Notes: a model not told the origin generated them from the sequence alone. A DNA stretch of 64,000 nucleotides from Chania multitudinisentens RB-25 (GCF_000520015.2 NZ_CP007044.2:2728001-2792000), one strand, 5' to 3'; shown: positions 24,792 through 35,100, numbered from the stretch's first letter. Numbers and translations are program-made.

Positions 24792-26813
24792 TTAAACGGC
24801 GCGCCCTTTCAACAGTTTTCTAACCCACAGGCGATTCGGATTCAGCGCTGCCAGCGTTTCAGCATCCCCCGGCAAGGGTTCGCCAAATAGCTGTGCAGCC
24901 AGAATTTCTGCCGCCAGCGGAGCCGAACACAGGCCACGGGATCCCAGTGCGCCAATCACGAACAACCCTGAATGGATCGGTGCATCGGCAATTGCTGCCC
25001 CGCGCAGGCGTTGCTGTGGTAAATCGCCATACTGTGCCAAGGTAGCGGCATAATCCGGTAGCGCGCCTACCATTGGCATATGGTCGCGTATGGCGCTGCG
25101 CACGCCGCAACGCGCCTGCTGACCATTAATATCCACCTGCTGCGGCCACGCCTGATCCGGCAGGCAGCGCAGCAGGCGTGTGCGGTTTTCCTGCTGTTCG
25201 CTTTCGCGATATTCCGTGCTGGTTTCCCCACGCTGATAGCTGGCTCCAATGCAATGCTGCTGGTTGGCAGGGTTGACCGGGGTCAGATAGCCGTCGTAAC
25301 ACAATACCTGTTTCAGCGCACTCAGCGCTGGCGTGGTGGGGATATGTGAAACCTGGCCGCGCACCGCCGTTATCGGCAGTGCTGCACTTTGTGCCAGTGC
25401 CGGTAACTGATGACCATTAGCCAGGATCACCGTTGCATGTTCACAGGTATGCCCGGCGGCAAATTGCAGTTGCCAGCCTGCACCCGCACGCTCCAGGCCA
25501 ACAAGCCTATGTTGATAATGGCACGTCAAGCCTTGTTGCTGGGCTAGAGCCAATGCGGTGCGTGTCAGTTCGGCAGGGCATAGCCAACCACCCAATGGGT
25601 AATGGATGCCGCCAAAACCGGTATCAACGCCGCACAATGCGCTGAGGGTGTCGTGATCGGCCGCTTGCGTCAGGGCAGGCGGCCAGGCAACGGCCAGGAT
25701 CTTGGCAATCTTCCCGGCGTTTTTATCGTCATAGGCTAATTGGCTGACGCCGCACCATTGATGGTCAAACTCAGCCCCTTGTTGTAACAACGCATCATAC
25801 TGACGGCGGGCAAAAGGGAAGGCGGCACTGAAAAATCTTTCCAGTGCATCGCCCCGGCCATTCAGCAACGGATAGAGTGCGCCTTGGCGGTTGCCAGAAG
25901 CTCCTTCGGCCGGTTGCGCATCGGCGCAATAGAGCGTGACGTTGGCCCCACGCCGCAATAGGGCCAAGGCGACGAGTGCGCTGGCAATGCCGCCGCCGAT
26001 AATCGCCACATCGTCGGTGTTTTGTGCCGCCTGGCGCAGCAACCACGGCTGCGGGTGGGCTGTGGGTGGGGCATCGGCAGGCAAGGAACCGGCAAGCATT
26101 TCACGTTTCTGACCAAAACCTTTGCATTTGCTGACGGTAAAACCAGCCTGTTGCAATCCACGGCGTACAAACCCTGCCGCAGTGAAGGTGGCAAAACTGC
26201 CGCCGGGGCGGGCAAAACGCGCCATTGCGGCAAACAGGGGTTCGTTCCACATGTCGGGGTTTTTTGATGGGGCAAAACCATCAAGGAACCAGGCATCGAT
26301 CTGGTTGTTCATGCTGGCATCGATATGCGGCAACAATTGGTTGACGTCACCGAACCACAGATCGAGGGTAATATTCCCGTCGGCAAGCAACAATCGGTGG
26401 CAGCCCGCTAATGGCAGCGGCCACTGGGCACGCAGTTCACTGGCAAACGCGGCCAGCTCTGGCCATTGTGCATGGGCAGCCGCCAGATCGGCAGGTTGTA
26501 ACGGGAATTTCTCAAAGCTGATAAAGTGCAGGCGTTGCAATGTTGCTGTGGGATATGCGCTGCGAAAGCGGGCAAATGCCTGCCATAAAGTAAGAAAATT
26601 CAGTCCGGTGCCGAAGCCGGTTTCCGCCACAATAAACCCTGAGCGTGCATGCTCAGTAAAACGCTGCGGCAGCCGATTACCGTTAAGAAACACATAACGG
26701 GTTTCTTCCAACCCATCCTGATTAGAAAAATAGACGTCATCGAACTGTTTAGAAACAGGTGTACCCTGTTCATTCCAGCTTAAGGCTGCGGTTTGGATAG
26801 GGGGGTGGCTCAC
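24792..26813 (-). CDS. mnmC: bifunctional tRNA mnm5U34 biosynthesis protein MnmC
   Basis: The last two steps of mnm5s2U34 tRNA modification. The N-terminal half is a SAM methyltransferase (ETGFGTGLNFLTLW near 65; DAWFLDGFAPSKNPDMW near 180). The C-terminal half is an FAD oxidoreductase (VAIIGGGIASALVALALLRRG near 268) that removes the carboxymethyl group. C-terminal ALNPNRLWVRKLLKG is conserved. I place the start at GTG 26813 (then SHPPIQTAALSWNEQ), giving 673 aa, close to the usual 668. The frame is open to 26900 and the SD is weak, so the start is uncertain. Divergent from fabB. Confidence 0.92.
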   Translation of the reverse strand: MSHPPIQTAALSWNEQGTPVSKQFDDVYFSNQDGLEETRYVFLNGNRLPQRFTEHARSGFIVAETGFGTGLNFLTLWQAFARFRSAYPTATLQRLHFISFEKFPLQPADLAAAHAQWPELAAFASELRAQWPLPLAGCHRLLLADGNITLDLWFGDVNQLLPHIDASMNNQIDAWFLDGFAPSKNPDMWNEPLFAAMARFARPGGSFATFTAAGFVRRGLQQAGFTVSKCKGFGQKREMLAGSLPADAPPTAHPQPWLLRQAAQNTDDVAIIGGGIASALVALALLRRGANVTLYCADAQPAEGASGNRQGALYPLLNGRGDALERFFSAAFPFARRQYDALLQQGAEFDHQWCGVSQLAYDDKNAGKIAKILAVAWPPALTQAADHDTLSALCGVDTGFGGIHYPLGGWLCPAELTRTALALAQQQGLTCHYQHRLVGLERAGAGWQLQFAAGHTCEHATVILANGHQLPALAQSAALPITAVRGQVSHIPTTPALSALKQVLCYDGYLTPVNPANQQHCIGASYQRGETSTEYRESEQQENRTRLLRCLPDQAWPQQVDINGQQARCGVRSAIRDHMPMVGALPDYAATLAQYGDLPQQRLRGAAIADAPIHSGLFVIGALGSRGLCSAPLAAEILAAQLFGEPLPGDAETLAALNPNRLWVRKLLKGRAV

Positions 26814-26899
26814 GGCTGATTGCTCATCATTCAAGGAGTAGCGTGATTTTAACGGCGTGACCTCTGTGGTGCAAATTGGATAGATATAATACGGAATCA

Positions 26900-26916
26900 T
26901 TCTGATCGGACTTGTT
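26900..26916. promoter_or_regulatory. FadR-like activator site at the fabB promoter
   Basis: TTCTGATCGGACTTGTT equals the FadR core known at the E. coli fabA promoter (CTGATCGGACTTGTT). It lies 68 bp before the fabB ATG, consistent with activation of unsaturated fatty-acid synthesis. Confidence 0.75.
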
Positions 26917-26918
26917 CG

Positions 26919-26934
26919 GCGTACATCTGTACGC
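26919..26934. promoter_or_regulatory. FabR-like palindromic operator at the fabB promoter
   Basis: GCGTACATCTGTACGC is a perfect palindrome 2 bp after the FadR-like site, the same arrangement as the FadR-FabR pair at E. coli fabA/fabB. FabR would repress according to unsaturated acyl supply. Confidence 0.75.
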
Positions 26935-26983
26935 TAAAGTGCGGTGCAAAATCCCGAATGTAAACTTGTGGAAGAGGTACTGA

Positions 26984-28198
26984 ATGAAACGTGCAGTGAT
27001 TACTGGCCTGGGAATCGTCTCCAGCATTGGTAACAACCAGCAGGAGGTCCTGGCAAGTTTGCAGGAAGGACGTTCTGGGATCACTTTTTCTCAGGAACTG
27101 AAAGATTCTGGCATGCGTAGTCACGTATGGGGCAATGTTAAACTGGATACCACCGGTCTGATTGACCGCAAAGTGGTGCGCTTTATGAGCGATGCATCCA
27201 TTTATGCCTATCTTTCTATGGAACAGGCGATTAAAGACTCTGGTCTGGCTGCTGACCAAGTGTCCAACGATCGTACCGGCCTGGTGGTGGGTTCCGGCGG
27301 TGGCTCACCGCGTAATCAGGTTGCGGGCTCTGATGGCATGCGGGCCAAAGGTTTGCGCGGCGTTGGCCCTTATATGGTCACCAAAGCGATGGCTTCCGGC
27401 GTTTCTGCCTGCCTGGCAACCCCCTTCAAAATCCGCGGCGTGAATTATTCCATCAGCTCCGCCTGCGCGACTTCTGCACACTGTATCGGCCATGCGGTTG
27501 AACTGATTCAACTGGGTAAACAGGATGTGGTATTCGCCGGTGGTGGTGAAGAACTGTGTTGGGAAATGGCCTGTGAGTTCGACGCAATGGGTGCGTTGTC
27601 CACCAGCTACAACGACACACCAGAAAAAGCTTCCCGCACTTACGATGCTGCGCGTGATGGTTTCGTTATCGCCGGCGGCGGCGGTATGGTGGTGGTTGAA
27701 GAATTGGAGCACGCGCTGGCGCGCGGTGCGCATATCTATGCTGAAATCATCGGTTATGGCGCAACCTCTGACGGTGCCGACATGGTGGCTCCATCGGGTG
27801 AAGGCGCGGTGCGCTGCATGAAGATGGCGTTGCAGGGGGTGGATACCCCGATCGATTATATGAACGTACACGGTACTTCAACGCCGGTTGGTGACGTGAA
27901 AGAACTGGGTGCCATCCGTGAAGTGTTCGGTGATAACACTCCGGCGATCTCTTCCACCAAAGCCATGACCGGCCACTCATTGGGGGCGGCTGGTGTGCAG
28001 GAAGCCATCTACAGCCTGCTGATGGTTGAACACGGTTTTATCGCGCCAAGCATCAATATTGATAATCTGGACGAAAAAGCCGTGGGTATGAATATCATCA
28101 CTGAGCCGACGCAGCGTGAATTGACCACGGTGATGTCCAACAGCTTTGGCTTTGGTGGCACCAACGCAACGCTGGTCATGCGTAAACTGCAAAAATAA
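26984..28198 (+). CDS. fabB: beta-ketoacyl-ACP synthase I FabB
   Basis: Condensing enzyme elongating acyl-ACP with malonyl-ACP; essential for the unsaturated fatty-acid branch with FabA. 404 aa. The Cys-His-His triad is in SSACATSAHCIGHA (Cys near 163), NVHGTSTPVGD (His near 297) and TGHSLGAAGVQE (His near 332). C-terminal NSFGFGGTNATLVM is conserved. The start MKRAVITGLGIVSSIG follows GAGG. FadR/FabR-type sites precede it. Confidence 0.97.
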   Translation: MKRAVITGLGIVSSIGNNQQEVLASLQEGRSGITFSQELKDSGMRSHVWGNVKLDTTGLIDRKVVRFMSDASIYAYLSMEQAIKDSGLAADQVSNDRTGLVVGSGGGSPRNQVAGSDGMRAKGLRGVGPYMVTKAMASGVSACLATPFKIRGVNYSISSACATSAHCIGHAVELIQLGKQDVVFAGGGEELCWEMACEFDAMGALSTSYNDTPEKASRTYDAARDGFVIAGGGGMVVVEELEHALARGAHIYAEIIGYGATSDGADMVAPSGEGAVRCMKMALQGVDTPIDYMNVHGTSTPVGDVKELGAIREVFGDNTPAISSTKAMTGHSLGAAGVQEAIYSLLMVEHGFIAPSINIDNLDEKAVGMNIITEPTQRELTTVMSNSFGFGGTNATLVMRKLQK

Positions 28199-28224
28199 GC
28201 TTTTTTGCTGCGTAGTTTTACAGA

Positions 28225-28255
28225 TCGGGTACGTGAGAGCGTACCCGATTTTTTT
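28225..28255 (+). terminator. intrinsic terminator of fabB
   Basis: A perfect 9-bp stem TCGGGTACG/CGTACCCGA (loop TGAGAG) is followed by seven T. Confidence 0.92.
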
Positions 28256-28405
28256 ATGCTTGTAATACTGTTAGTTGACTGAAATCAAAGCTTTTTCATT
28301 TTACAGGAACATTCGCAGGTTGCTTTGTCAGCGGATGTAAATTTGATTCCTGTGCTGATTGTCTGCCGATATACTCAGCACAGTTTATCCACTCGGAATC
28401 ATGGC

Positions 28406-28831
28406 ATGTCGGCTCTGGCGTCTCTCTGTTTATCCATGCATCGGCTGCGCTGCGCGAAGAAGCGGGCGGGTGTATGGTTATTGGGCGTCTGTTGGCTGCT
28501 GTTAAATAGCCAACTGGCTATTGCCAGCCATAACTGTAATCTGCAATTTGCTGCCGAAGCGCCAGCAGCGCAGCATATGACGCATATGCAGACCAGCGAT
28601 TCGGCGCAGGGCAACATGCAGGCCGAAGGGCCGCTGTGTGAGCAACATTGTATTCCCGATCCCGTGCAGCAGGATCACGGTAATTTAGCATTGGCGGCGA
28701 TTCTGCCTGCCAGTAGTGAATTGCTGGTGGCTGTGCCTGCCCAGCCGGGGCAACTTTCCCGTGCTGATTGGCAAACCCCCCCGATAGCAGGCCCACCGGC
28801 AGAGATTGTGTTCTGCCGCTTCCGTGAATAG
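28406..28831 (+). CDS. small membrane-anchored metal-associated protein (DUF2946-like)
   Basis: A 141-residue protein starting MSALASLCLSMHRLRCAKKR, with one hydrophobic signal/anchor (about 21-41), then a polar region rich in His, Met and Gln (AAQHMTHMQTSDSAQGNMQ) and a CEQHCIPDPVQQDHG element. This composition and its position just upstream of a copper efflux operon suggest a periplasmic Cu/Ag-associated protein of the DUF2946 kind. I cannot assign a reaction. The frame extends upstream to 28325, but the chosen ATG gives the cleaner signal sequence. No clear SD. An ERIC element separates it from cusF. Confidence 0.55.
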   Translation: MSALASLCLSMHRLRCAKKRAGVWLLGVCWLLLNSQLAIASHNCNLQFAAEAPAAQHMTHMQTSDSAQGNMQAEGPLCEQHCIPDPVQQDHGNLALAAILPASSELLVAVPAQPGQLSRADWQTPPIAGPPAEIVFCRFRE

Positions 28832-28891
28832 CCAAACTCACCGCTTTGCCGTTTAAGACGGCGACCTGTGTTGTTTATTGACTATTTTACT

Positions 28892-29085
28892 GCCTGTCAT
28901 ACTTCAAGCTGCATGTGCGTTGGCTTTCTTCGCTCACCCCAGTCACTTACTTGAGTAAGTTCCTGGGGATTATGAGCCTCAAAGAGGCTCACCCTGGGGG
29001 CCAGCGCAAGCGCTGTTCAAATCGGTCAAAGATCGATTTGTCACTGCGCTGCCGCCTTCCTGCAACTCGAATTATTTAGGGCATA
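28892..29085. repeat. ERIC element with MITE-like ends
   Basis: CTCACCCCAGTCACTTACTT and the following AAGTTCCTGGGGATT match the two ERIC core sequences in the opposite orientation to the copy at 19.6 kb. The ends are CTGTCATACTTCAAGCTGC and GCAACTCGAATTATTTAGGG, the same as those of the 24.37-kb element. Internal GAGCCTC/GAGGCTC and AGCGC hairpins are present. It ends 13 bp before the cusF ATG, so it occupies the cusF promoter/5' leader. Confidence 0.88.
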
Positions 29086-29098
29086 CGGAGCTATCGTT

Positions 29099-29422
29099 AT
29101 GCGTAACCTATTTGCCATTATTTTCATTTCTCTGTTTTTATCTTCTGCCGCCGTTGCTGCGGAAATGCAACACCATCAACATGCCGCGCCAGCAGAGGCC
29201 ACCGTCTATCACTCTACGGGGATCGTTAAAGCCTGGGGAGAGACGAAAGTCTTGCTGGCTCATCCGGCGATCCCAGCCTTGAGTTGGCCGCCAATGACCA
29301 TGAATTTCCTTCAGCCCCAGCCCCCATTGCCAGCGCTAGCCGCAGGAACCGCGGTTGATTTCAGCTTCCATCAGGTTGATGGTGGCTATCAACTGACGGC
29401 TATCAGCGCCAGCCAACAATAA
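29099..29422 (+). CDS. cusF: periplasmic copper/silver chaperone CusF-like
   Basis: 107-aa exported protein: signal peptide (about 1-20, ending AVAA), a His/Met-rich N-terminal segment (EMQHHQHA), then the CusF OB-fold. The Cu(I)/Ag(I) site residues are visible as a His in LAHPAI and as Trp and two Met in LSWPPMTMNF (about residues 62-71). CusF passes Cu(I)/Ag(I) to CusB. The gene is the first of the cusFCBA-type set here (order F-C-B-A), 10 bp before the outer-membrane component. Confidence 0.85.
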   Translation: MRNLFAIIFISLFLSSAAVAAEMQHHQHAAPAEATVYHSTGIVKAWGETKVLLAHPAIPALSWPPMTMNFLQPQPPLPALAAGTAVDFSFHQVDGGYQLTAISASQQ

Positions 29423-29432
29423 CGGGGGCGCT

Positions 29433-30692
29433 ATGGCCAAATTACTTTCTCACCCATTGCGGGTGGGGTGGTTGCTGCTCGCCTGTTATACGGCGAGCAC
29501 AGCGGCTGCCGAACTGACGCTGGAGCAAGCGCTGACAGCGGCAGAACGCTACTCGGCGGAGCTTTCGGCTAATCAGCACCAGGCTAATGCTTTGCAGAAT
29601 ATGGCTGATTCGGCGTTGCAACTGCCCGATCCTAAATTAAACATCGGGATCGAAAACATCCCGGTACAGGGCAACAATGGTCGACGTCTGACCCGTGAAG
29701 GCATGACCATGGAACGGGTTGGCATCATGCAGGATTACGTCAGCAGCAGTAAGCGCCAGCGTAAAGCGGATACGTTGCGCGCCGAGGCGAATAGAACCGC
29801 AGCCGGCAGCGCCACTATTCGTGCTCGTTTGCAGCAGCAAACGGCGCAGGCGTGGCTGGAATTGGCGCTGAGCCAGCAAACGCTGAAAGATGCCCAAACG
29901 CTGGTCAATGAGAGTGAACGCCAGATCGCCGCACAGCATACCGGCGTGGCCAGCGGCAGTTCACCCGCGACTAACGTGATCGATGCGCGTTTGACCTTGC
30001 TGGCGATGCAGGATCGGGCCAGTGAAGCACAGCGTGATGTCGCTATCGCTCAGGCCCGCCTGACGCAGTTAACCGGCCAGCCAGAAGCCAGCACCCATGG
30101 CGCGTTACCACGCTTCGAACGTTTACCGGCTGAAAACCAGATGTTGCAGCAGGCGATCAAACAGCACCCGGAAGTGGTACAGGCCAGCCGCGAAGCCGAT
30201 GTGGCTAAAGCCCGTTCGGCCCAGTCGGAAATCGCTGCCATCCCGGATGTGGGGATTGAGGTGTATTACGGCAAACGAGCCGATGGCTATGAGGATTTGG
30301 CGGGAGTGATGTTTACCGTTGATCTGCCGTTGTTCCGTTCGCAGCGGCAAGACAAAGATCATGCCGCTGATGTTTCCCGCTCTATGGAGGCCAATGACCA
30401 ACTGACCTTACTGCTCCGCGATCACCAGGCTCAGCTCAATACGCTACTGGCCCAGTATCAGGCTGCGCAGGACCAATGGCAGCGCCAACAGCAACAGGCC
30501 ATCCCGCTGCAACAACAGCGGCTGGCGCTGCAATTGGCGCAATACCGCAGCGGTAAAAGCGATCTATCGTCGGTACTGGAGGCGCGTCGGGCGTTGCTCG
30601 ACAGCCGTCTTGGCGCGGGTAAAGCGGCTCGCGAACTGGCGCAATTGTGGGCTGCGCTGCGTTACCTCACTCCGCAGGAGACAGCACAATGA
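29433..30692 (+). CDS. cusC: TolC-family outer membrane factor of the copper efflux system
   Basis: Outer-membrane channel component (419 aa) expected to pair with the RND pump next door. Signal peptide (about 1-25, ending TAAA), then ELTLEQALTAAERYS, the start of the first OEP repeat, with long helical coiled-coil regions rich in Gln/Ala (about 90-210 and 300-400). Unlike E. coli CusC it has no lipobox Cys at the signal cleavage site; it is closer to the CzcC/SilC-type TolC proteins. The stop codon overlaps the cusB ATG. 'cusC' is by context. Confidence 0.82.
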   Translation: MAKLLSHPLRVGWLLLACYTASTAAAELTLEQALTAAERYSAELSANQHQANALQNMADSALQLPDPKLNIGIENIPVQGNNGRRLTREGMTMERVGIMQDYVSSSKRQRKADTLRAEANRTAAGSATIRARLQQQTAQAWLELALSQQTLKDAQTLVNESERQIAAQHTGVASGSSPATNVIDARLTLLAMQDRASEAQRDVAIAQARLTQLTGQPEASTHGALPRFERLPAENQMLQQAIKQHPEVVQASREADVAKARSAQSEIAAIPDVGIEVYYGKRADGYEDLAGVMFTVDLPLFRSQRQDKDHAADVSRSMEANDQLTLLLRDHQAQLNTLLAQYQAAQDQWQRQQQQAIPLQQQRLALQLAQYRSGKSDLSSVLEARRALLDSRLGAGKAARELAQLWAALRYLTPQETAQ

Positions 30693-32146
30693 AAATGCGT
30701 TTTAGCCTGGCGCTGTTGGCAGCGCTAGTGGGCGGTGGAGCAGCCGGTTACTGGTTTGCCAATCAGCAATCTGCGGCAGTGAAGCCAACGAACAGCGCCG
30801 CTGAACGGCAGGTATTGTATTGGTACGATCCGATGGTGCCCGGCCAGCGGTTTGATAAACCGGGTAAATCTCCGTTTATGGATATGGAACTGGTGCCGCG
30901 CTATGCCGATGAACAGGAGCAGGACGGCGGCGTCACCATCAGCGCACGTCAGCAGCAAAACCTCGGGGTGCGCACCGAGACAGCACAGCTGCGTGAGCTG
31001 GATGTGCAGCTCAATGCCTATGGCAGCGTGGCGACCAACGAACGCAGCGTGCAGGTGATCGCTGCGCGTGCCAGTGGTCTGGTCGAGAAGCTTTACGTGC
31101 GTGCCAGTCAGCAACAGGTGAAGAAAGGCGAGGCGCTGGCGCAACTGTGGGTTCCGGATTGGAATGCGGCACAGCAGGAATATCTGGCGATTCGCACGCT
31201 GGGGGACAGTGCGCTGACCGCCGCCGCCCGCCAGCGTTTAGAGCTGCAATTTATGCCAGAAGCCATTATTCGCCAGGTAGAGCGCAGCGGCAAACCGCAG
31301 ACGCGTATTACCGTCACCGCACCGGAAAACGGGTTTATCAATAAACTGGATGTGCGTGAAGGCGCACAGGTGGCCGCCACGCAGGGGCTGTTTGAGCTGG
31401 CGAGCCTCGATCCGGTTTGGGTCGTGATTGATTATCCGCAGGCGCAGGCCGGTTTGTTACAGGTGGGGGATGCGGTGCAGGCCAGTTCTGCCAGTTGGCC
31501 GGGGGAGCGCTTTAGCGGCGAAGTAAGCGAACTGCTGCCGAATGTTGACCCGCTGACGCGCACCTTCAAGGCGCGTATTGTGCTGCAAAACCCGCAACAG
31601 AAGCTGAAACCGGGTATGTATCTGCAAGTGTCTCTAACGTCAAATGCCGGAGCGAAACCGGTGTTGGCGATCCCGCAGGAGGCGTTGATCGGCAACGGTG
31701 ATCATAACCGGGTGCTGGTAGCCGCAGGTAATGGCCATTTCACCCCGGTTGAGGTGGTGACCGGGTTGGCGCAGGGCGGTTGGGTAGAGATCAAACAAGG
31801 GTTACAAGCCGGGCAACAGGTGGTGACCTCTGGTCAGTTCCTGATTGACTCCGAAGCCAGCATGCGCAGTGCCTTGCCGCAGTTGGCCGGGGAAGCGCAG
31901 GTGAAACAGTATCAGGCGCAAGCGGTGGTTGAAGCGCTGGACGGCGATAACATTACGCTGTCGCATGAACCAGTGCCAGAGCTGAAGTGGCCAGCGATGA
32001 CCATGGATTTCACCCTGCCGAAAAGTGGCTTACCTGCTGGTATCGGTATCGGCAACCAGGTGATGATCCATTTCAGCGTGGATGAAAACGGTTCACACAT
32101 CAGCCAAATCCTACCGCAAGCCGCGGAACATGGAGGCCATCCATGA
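30689..32146 (+). CDS. cusB: copper/silver RND periplasmic adaptor CusB with C-terminal CusF-like domain
   Basis: Membrane-fusion protein (485 aa) linking CusA to the outer-membrane channel. The start at 30689 overlaps the upstream TGA; the ORF extension to 30647 lies inside cusC. The N-terminal anchor is about 3-24. A heavy-metal binding domain follows (YWYDPMVPGQRFDKPGKS, MDMELVP, about 43-75), then barrel-sandwich and beta-barrel domains (TVTAPENGFINKLDVREGAQ near 215). Residues about 410-480 form an extra domain with LKWPAMTMDFTLP, the CusF Trp-Met-Met metal site. E. coli CusB lacks this; some SilB-type proteins have it. The stop overlaps cusA (ATGA). Confidence 0.9.
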   Translation: MKMRFSLALLAALVGGGAAGYWFANQQSAAVKPTNSAAERQVLYWYDPMVPGQRFDKPGKSPFMDMELVPRYADEQEQDGGVTISARQQQNLGVRTETAQLRELDVQLNAYGSVATNERSVQVIAARASGLVEKLYVRASQQQVKKGEALAQLWVPDWNAAQQEYLAIRTLGDSALTAAARQRLELQFMPEAIIRQVERSGKPQTRITVTAPENGFINKLDVREGAQVAATQGLFELASLDPVWVVIDYPQAQAGLLQVGDAVQASSASWPGERFSGEVSELLPNVDPLTRTFKARIVLQNPQQKLKPGMYLQVSLTSNAGAKPVLAIPQEALIGNGDHNRVLVAAGNGHFTPVEVVTGLAQGGWVEIKQGLQAGQQVVTSGQFLIDSEASMRSALPQLAGEAQVKQYQAQAVVEALDGDNITLSHEPVPELKWPAMTMDFTLPKSGLPAGIGIGNQVMIHFSVDENGSHISQILPQAAEHGGHP

Positions 32147-35100
32147 TTGCTTCGGTGATTCGTTGGTCGATAAGCAATCGCCTGCTGGTGCTGCTGGCAT
32201 CGCTGCTGCTGGCCGGTTGGGGGATTTGGGCATTGCAGAAGGCTCCGCTGGATGCATTGCCCGATCTTTCCGATGTGCAGGTGATCGTGCGCGTCACTTA
32301 TCCGGGGAAAGCGCCGCAGGTGATTGAAGATCAGGTGACTTACCCGTTGACCACTACTATGCTGACGGTGCCGGGGGCCACCACGGTGCGCGGTTTCTCA
32401 ATGTTTGGTGATGCTTACATTTATATTCTGTTTGAAGACGGTACCGATCCCTATTGGGCGCGTTCACGGGTACTGGAGTCGTTGAGTCAGGTGCAATCTT
32501 CACTGCCTGCACAGGCGAAAGTGGCACTGGGGCCGGATGCGACCGGCGTTGGCTGGATCTATGAGTATGTGCTGGTAGACAAAAGCGGCAAACACAGCCT
32601 GGCAGATCTGCGTGCTTTGCAGGACTGGACGCTGAAGTTCGAGCTGAAAACCGTCCCCAATGTGGCCGAAGTGGCCAGCGTCGGCGGCATGGTGCGCCAG
32701 TATCAGGTGGTGTTGAAGCCAGAAAGTATGCGGGCGTTGAACATTACGCATCAGCAGGTGGTCAGTGCGATTCAGGATGCCAATCAGGAAGGCGGTGGGG
32801 CGCTGCTGGAGATGGGCGAAGCGGAATATATGGTGCGCACCTCCGGCTATCTGAAAAAGCTTGATGACTTTAATAACGTGGTGATCACCGTGCGTGATGG
32901 TGTGCCAATCCTGCTTGCGCAGGTGGCTGCCGTGCGTGAAGGGCCGGAAATGCGCCGCGGCATCGCGGAGCTGAACGGTGAAGGCGAAGTGGCCGGAGGC
33001 ATTGTGGTGATGCGTTACGGCAAAAACGCGCTGGAAACCATCAAAGCGCTGAAGGTGAAGCTGAATCAGATCCAACAAACTCTGTCGCCGGGCGTAGAGA
33101 TTGTGCCAGTTTACGATCGTTCCCAACTGATCGAGCGCGCGATCGACACGTTATCTTTCAAACTGCTGGAAGAGTTCCTGGTGGTGGCCGTTGTGTGCGC
33201 GTTGTTCCTGTCGCATTTCCGTTCGGCGCTGGTGGCGATTATCACGTTGCCGTTAGGGATTTTGGGCGCTTTTGTGGTGATGCACTACCAGGGGGTCAAC
33301 GCCAACATCATGTCGTTGGGGGGAATTGCGATCGCCATTGGCGCAATGGTGGATGCGGCGATTGTGATGATCGAGAACATGCACAAAGTGCTGGAGCAGT
33401 GGCGACAGCGCCACCCTGGTCAGCAACCCACCTCACAGGATTACTGGCGTATTTCTGAACAGGCGGCGGTGGAGGTTGGCCCGGCGTTGTTTTGCAGCCT
33501 GCTGATCATCACCCTGTCATTTATTCCGGTGTTCTCGTTGCAGGCGCAGGAAGGGCGGATGTTTGCGCCGTTGGCGTTCACCAAAACCTATGCCATGGCG
33601 GTTTCCGCCGGGTTGGGCATCACCCTGGTGCCGGTGTTGATGGGGTATTTCATCCGAGGCCGTATTCCAGACGAACATGCCAACCCGCTTAATCGCTGGC
33701 TGATCCGCCTGTATCAGCCGCTGCTGGCGGCGGTGCTGGCACGGCCAAAAACTACGCTGGGGATTTCCGCCGTGCTGCTGGTGCTGACGCTGTACCCGCT
33801 CAGCCGTTTGGGCAGTGAATTTATGCCGCCGTTGGATGAAGGGGATTTGCTGTATATGCCATCCACCTTGCCGGGCATTTCTGCCCGCGAAGCAGCGCGT
33901 TTGTTGCAATTGACCGACCGCTTGATCAAAACCGTGCCGGAAGTGGATACGGTGTTCGGCAAGGCTGGGCGGGCAGAAACCGCCACCGATCCGGCACCGC
34001 TGACCATGCTGGAAACCACCATCCGCTTTAAACCGCGCGAGCAGTGGCGGCCTGGCATGACGATGGACAAGCTGGTGGCGGAATTGGACAGCGTGGTCAA
34101 GGTGCCCGGTATTGCCAACGTCTGGGTGCCGCCGATCCGCAACCGGCTGGATATGCTGGCGACCGGCATCAAAAGCCCGGTGGGCATCAAGGTTAACGGC
34201 AGCAATATTGCCGATATCGAACGCGCCTCCAACCAGATTGAACAGGTGGTAAAGCAGGTTCCGGGGGTTACTTCGGCGCTGGCGGAGCGTATTGCCGGTG
34301 GGCGCTATGTGGATATTGATATCGATCGCCAGCGCGCAGCGCGTTACGGCGTTTCGGTCAACGAACTGCAATCGATAGTGGCAACGTTGGTGGGCGGTGA
34401 GAATATTGGTGAAACCATCGAAGGGCGCGCGCGTTACCCGATCAACATCCGTTATCCCCGCGAGATCCGCGATTCGCTGCAAGCCTTGCGTGAACTGCCG
34501 GTGGTGACGGCAGCAGGCAGCCAGGTGCCGCTGGCAGAACTGGCGGATATTCGGCTGAGCGAAGGCCCGCCAATGCTGAAAAGTGAGAACGCCCGGCTTT
34601 CTGACTGGATCTATGTCGATCTGCGCGGGCGCGACCTGAAATCGGCAGTGGAAGAGATGCAGCGGGCGGTAGCGCAGCAGGTAACGTTGCCCGCCGGGGT
34701 TTCTGTCAGTTGGTCCGGGCAGTTCGAGTATTTGGAACGCGCCAGCGCCCAGTTAAAAATCGTGCTGCCGGTGACGCTGGGGATTATCTTCGTGCTGCTG
34801 TTTGTCACTTTCAACAGCGTGCGTGACGCATTGCTGATTATGGCGACGCTGCCGTTTGCGCTGATCGGCGGGGTATGGCTGCTGTTCCTGCTCAATTACA
34901 ACCTGTCGGTGGCCGGTGCGGTGGGGTTTATTGCATTGGCGGGGGTTGCGGCGGAGTTTGGCGTCATTATGGTGCTGTATCTCAATCAGGCGCTGGCAAA
35001 ACACCGGCAACCCGACGAACCGCTAAGCCACCAACAACTGATGGCCGCCATCAGCGAGGGGGCAGTATTGCGCGTGCGGCCAAAAGTGATGACGGTGGCG

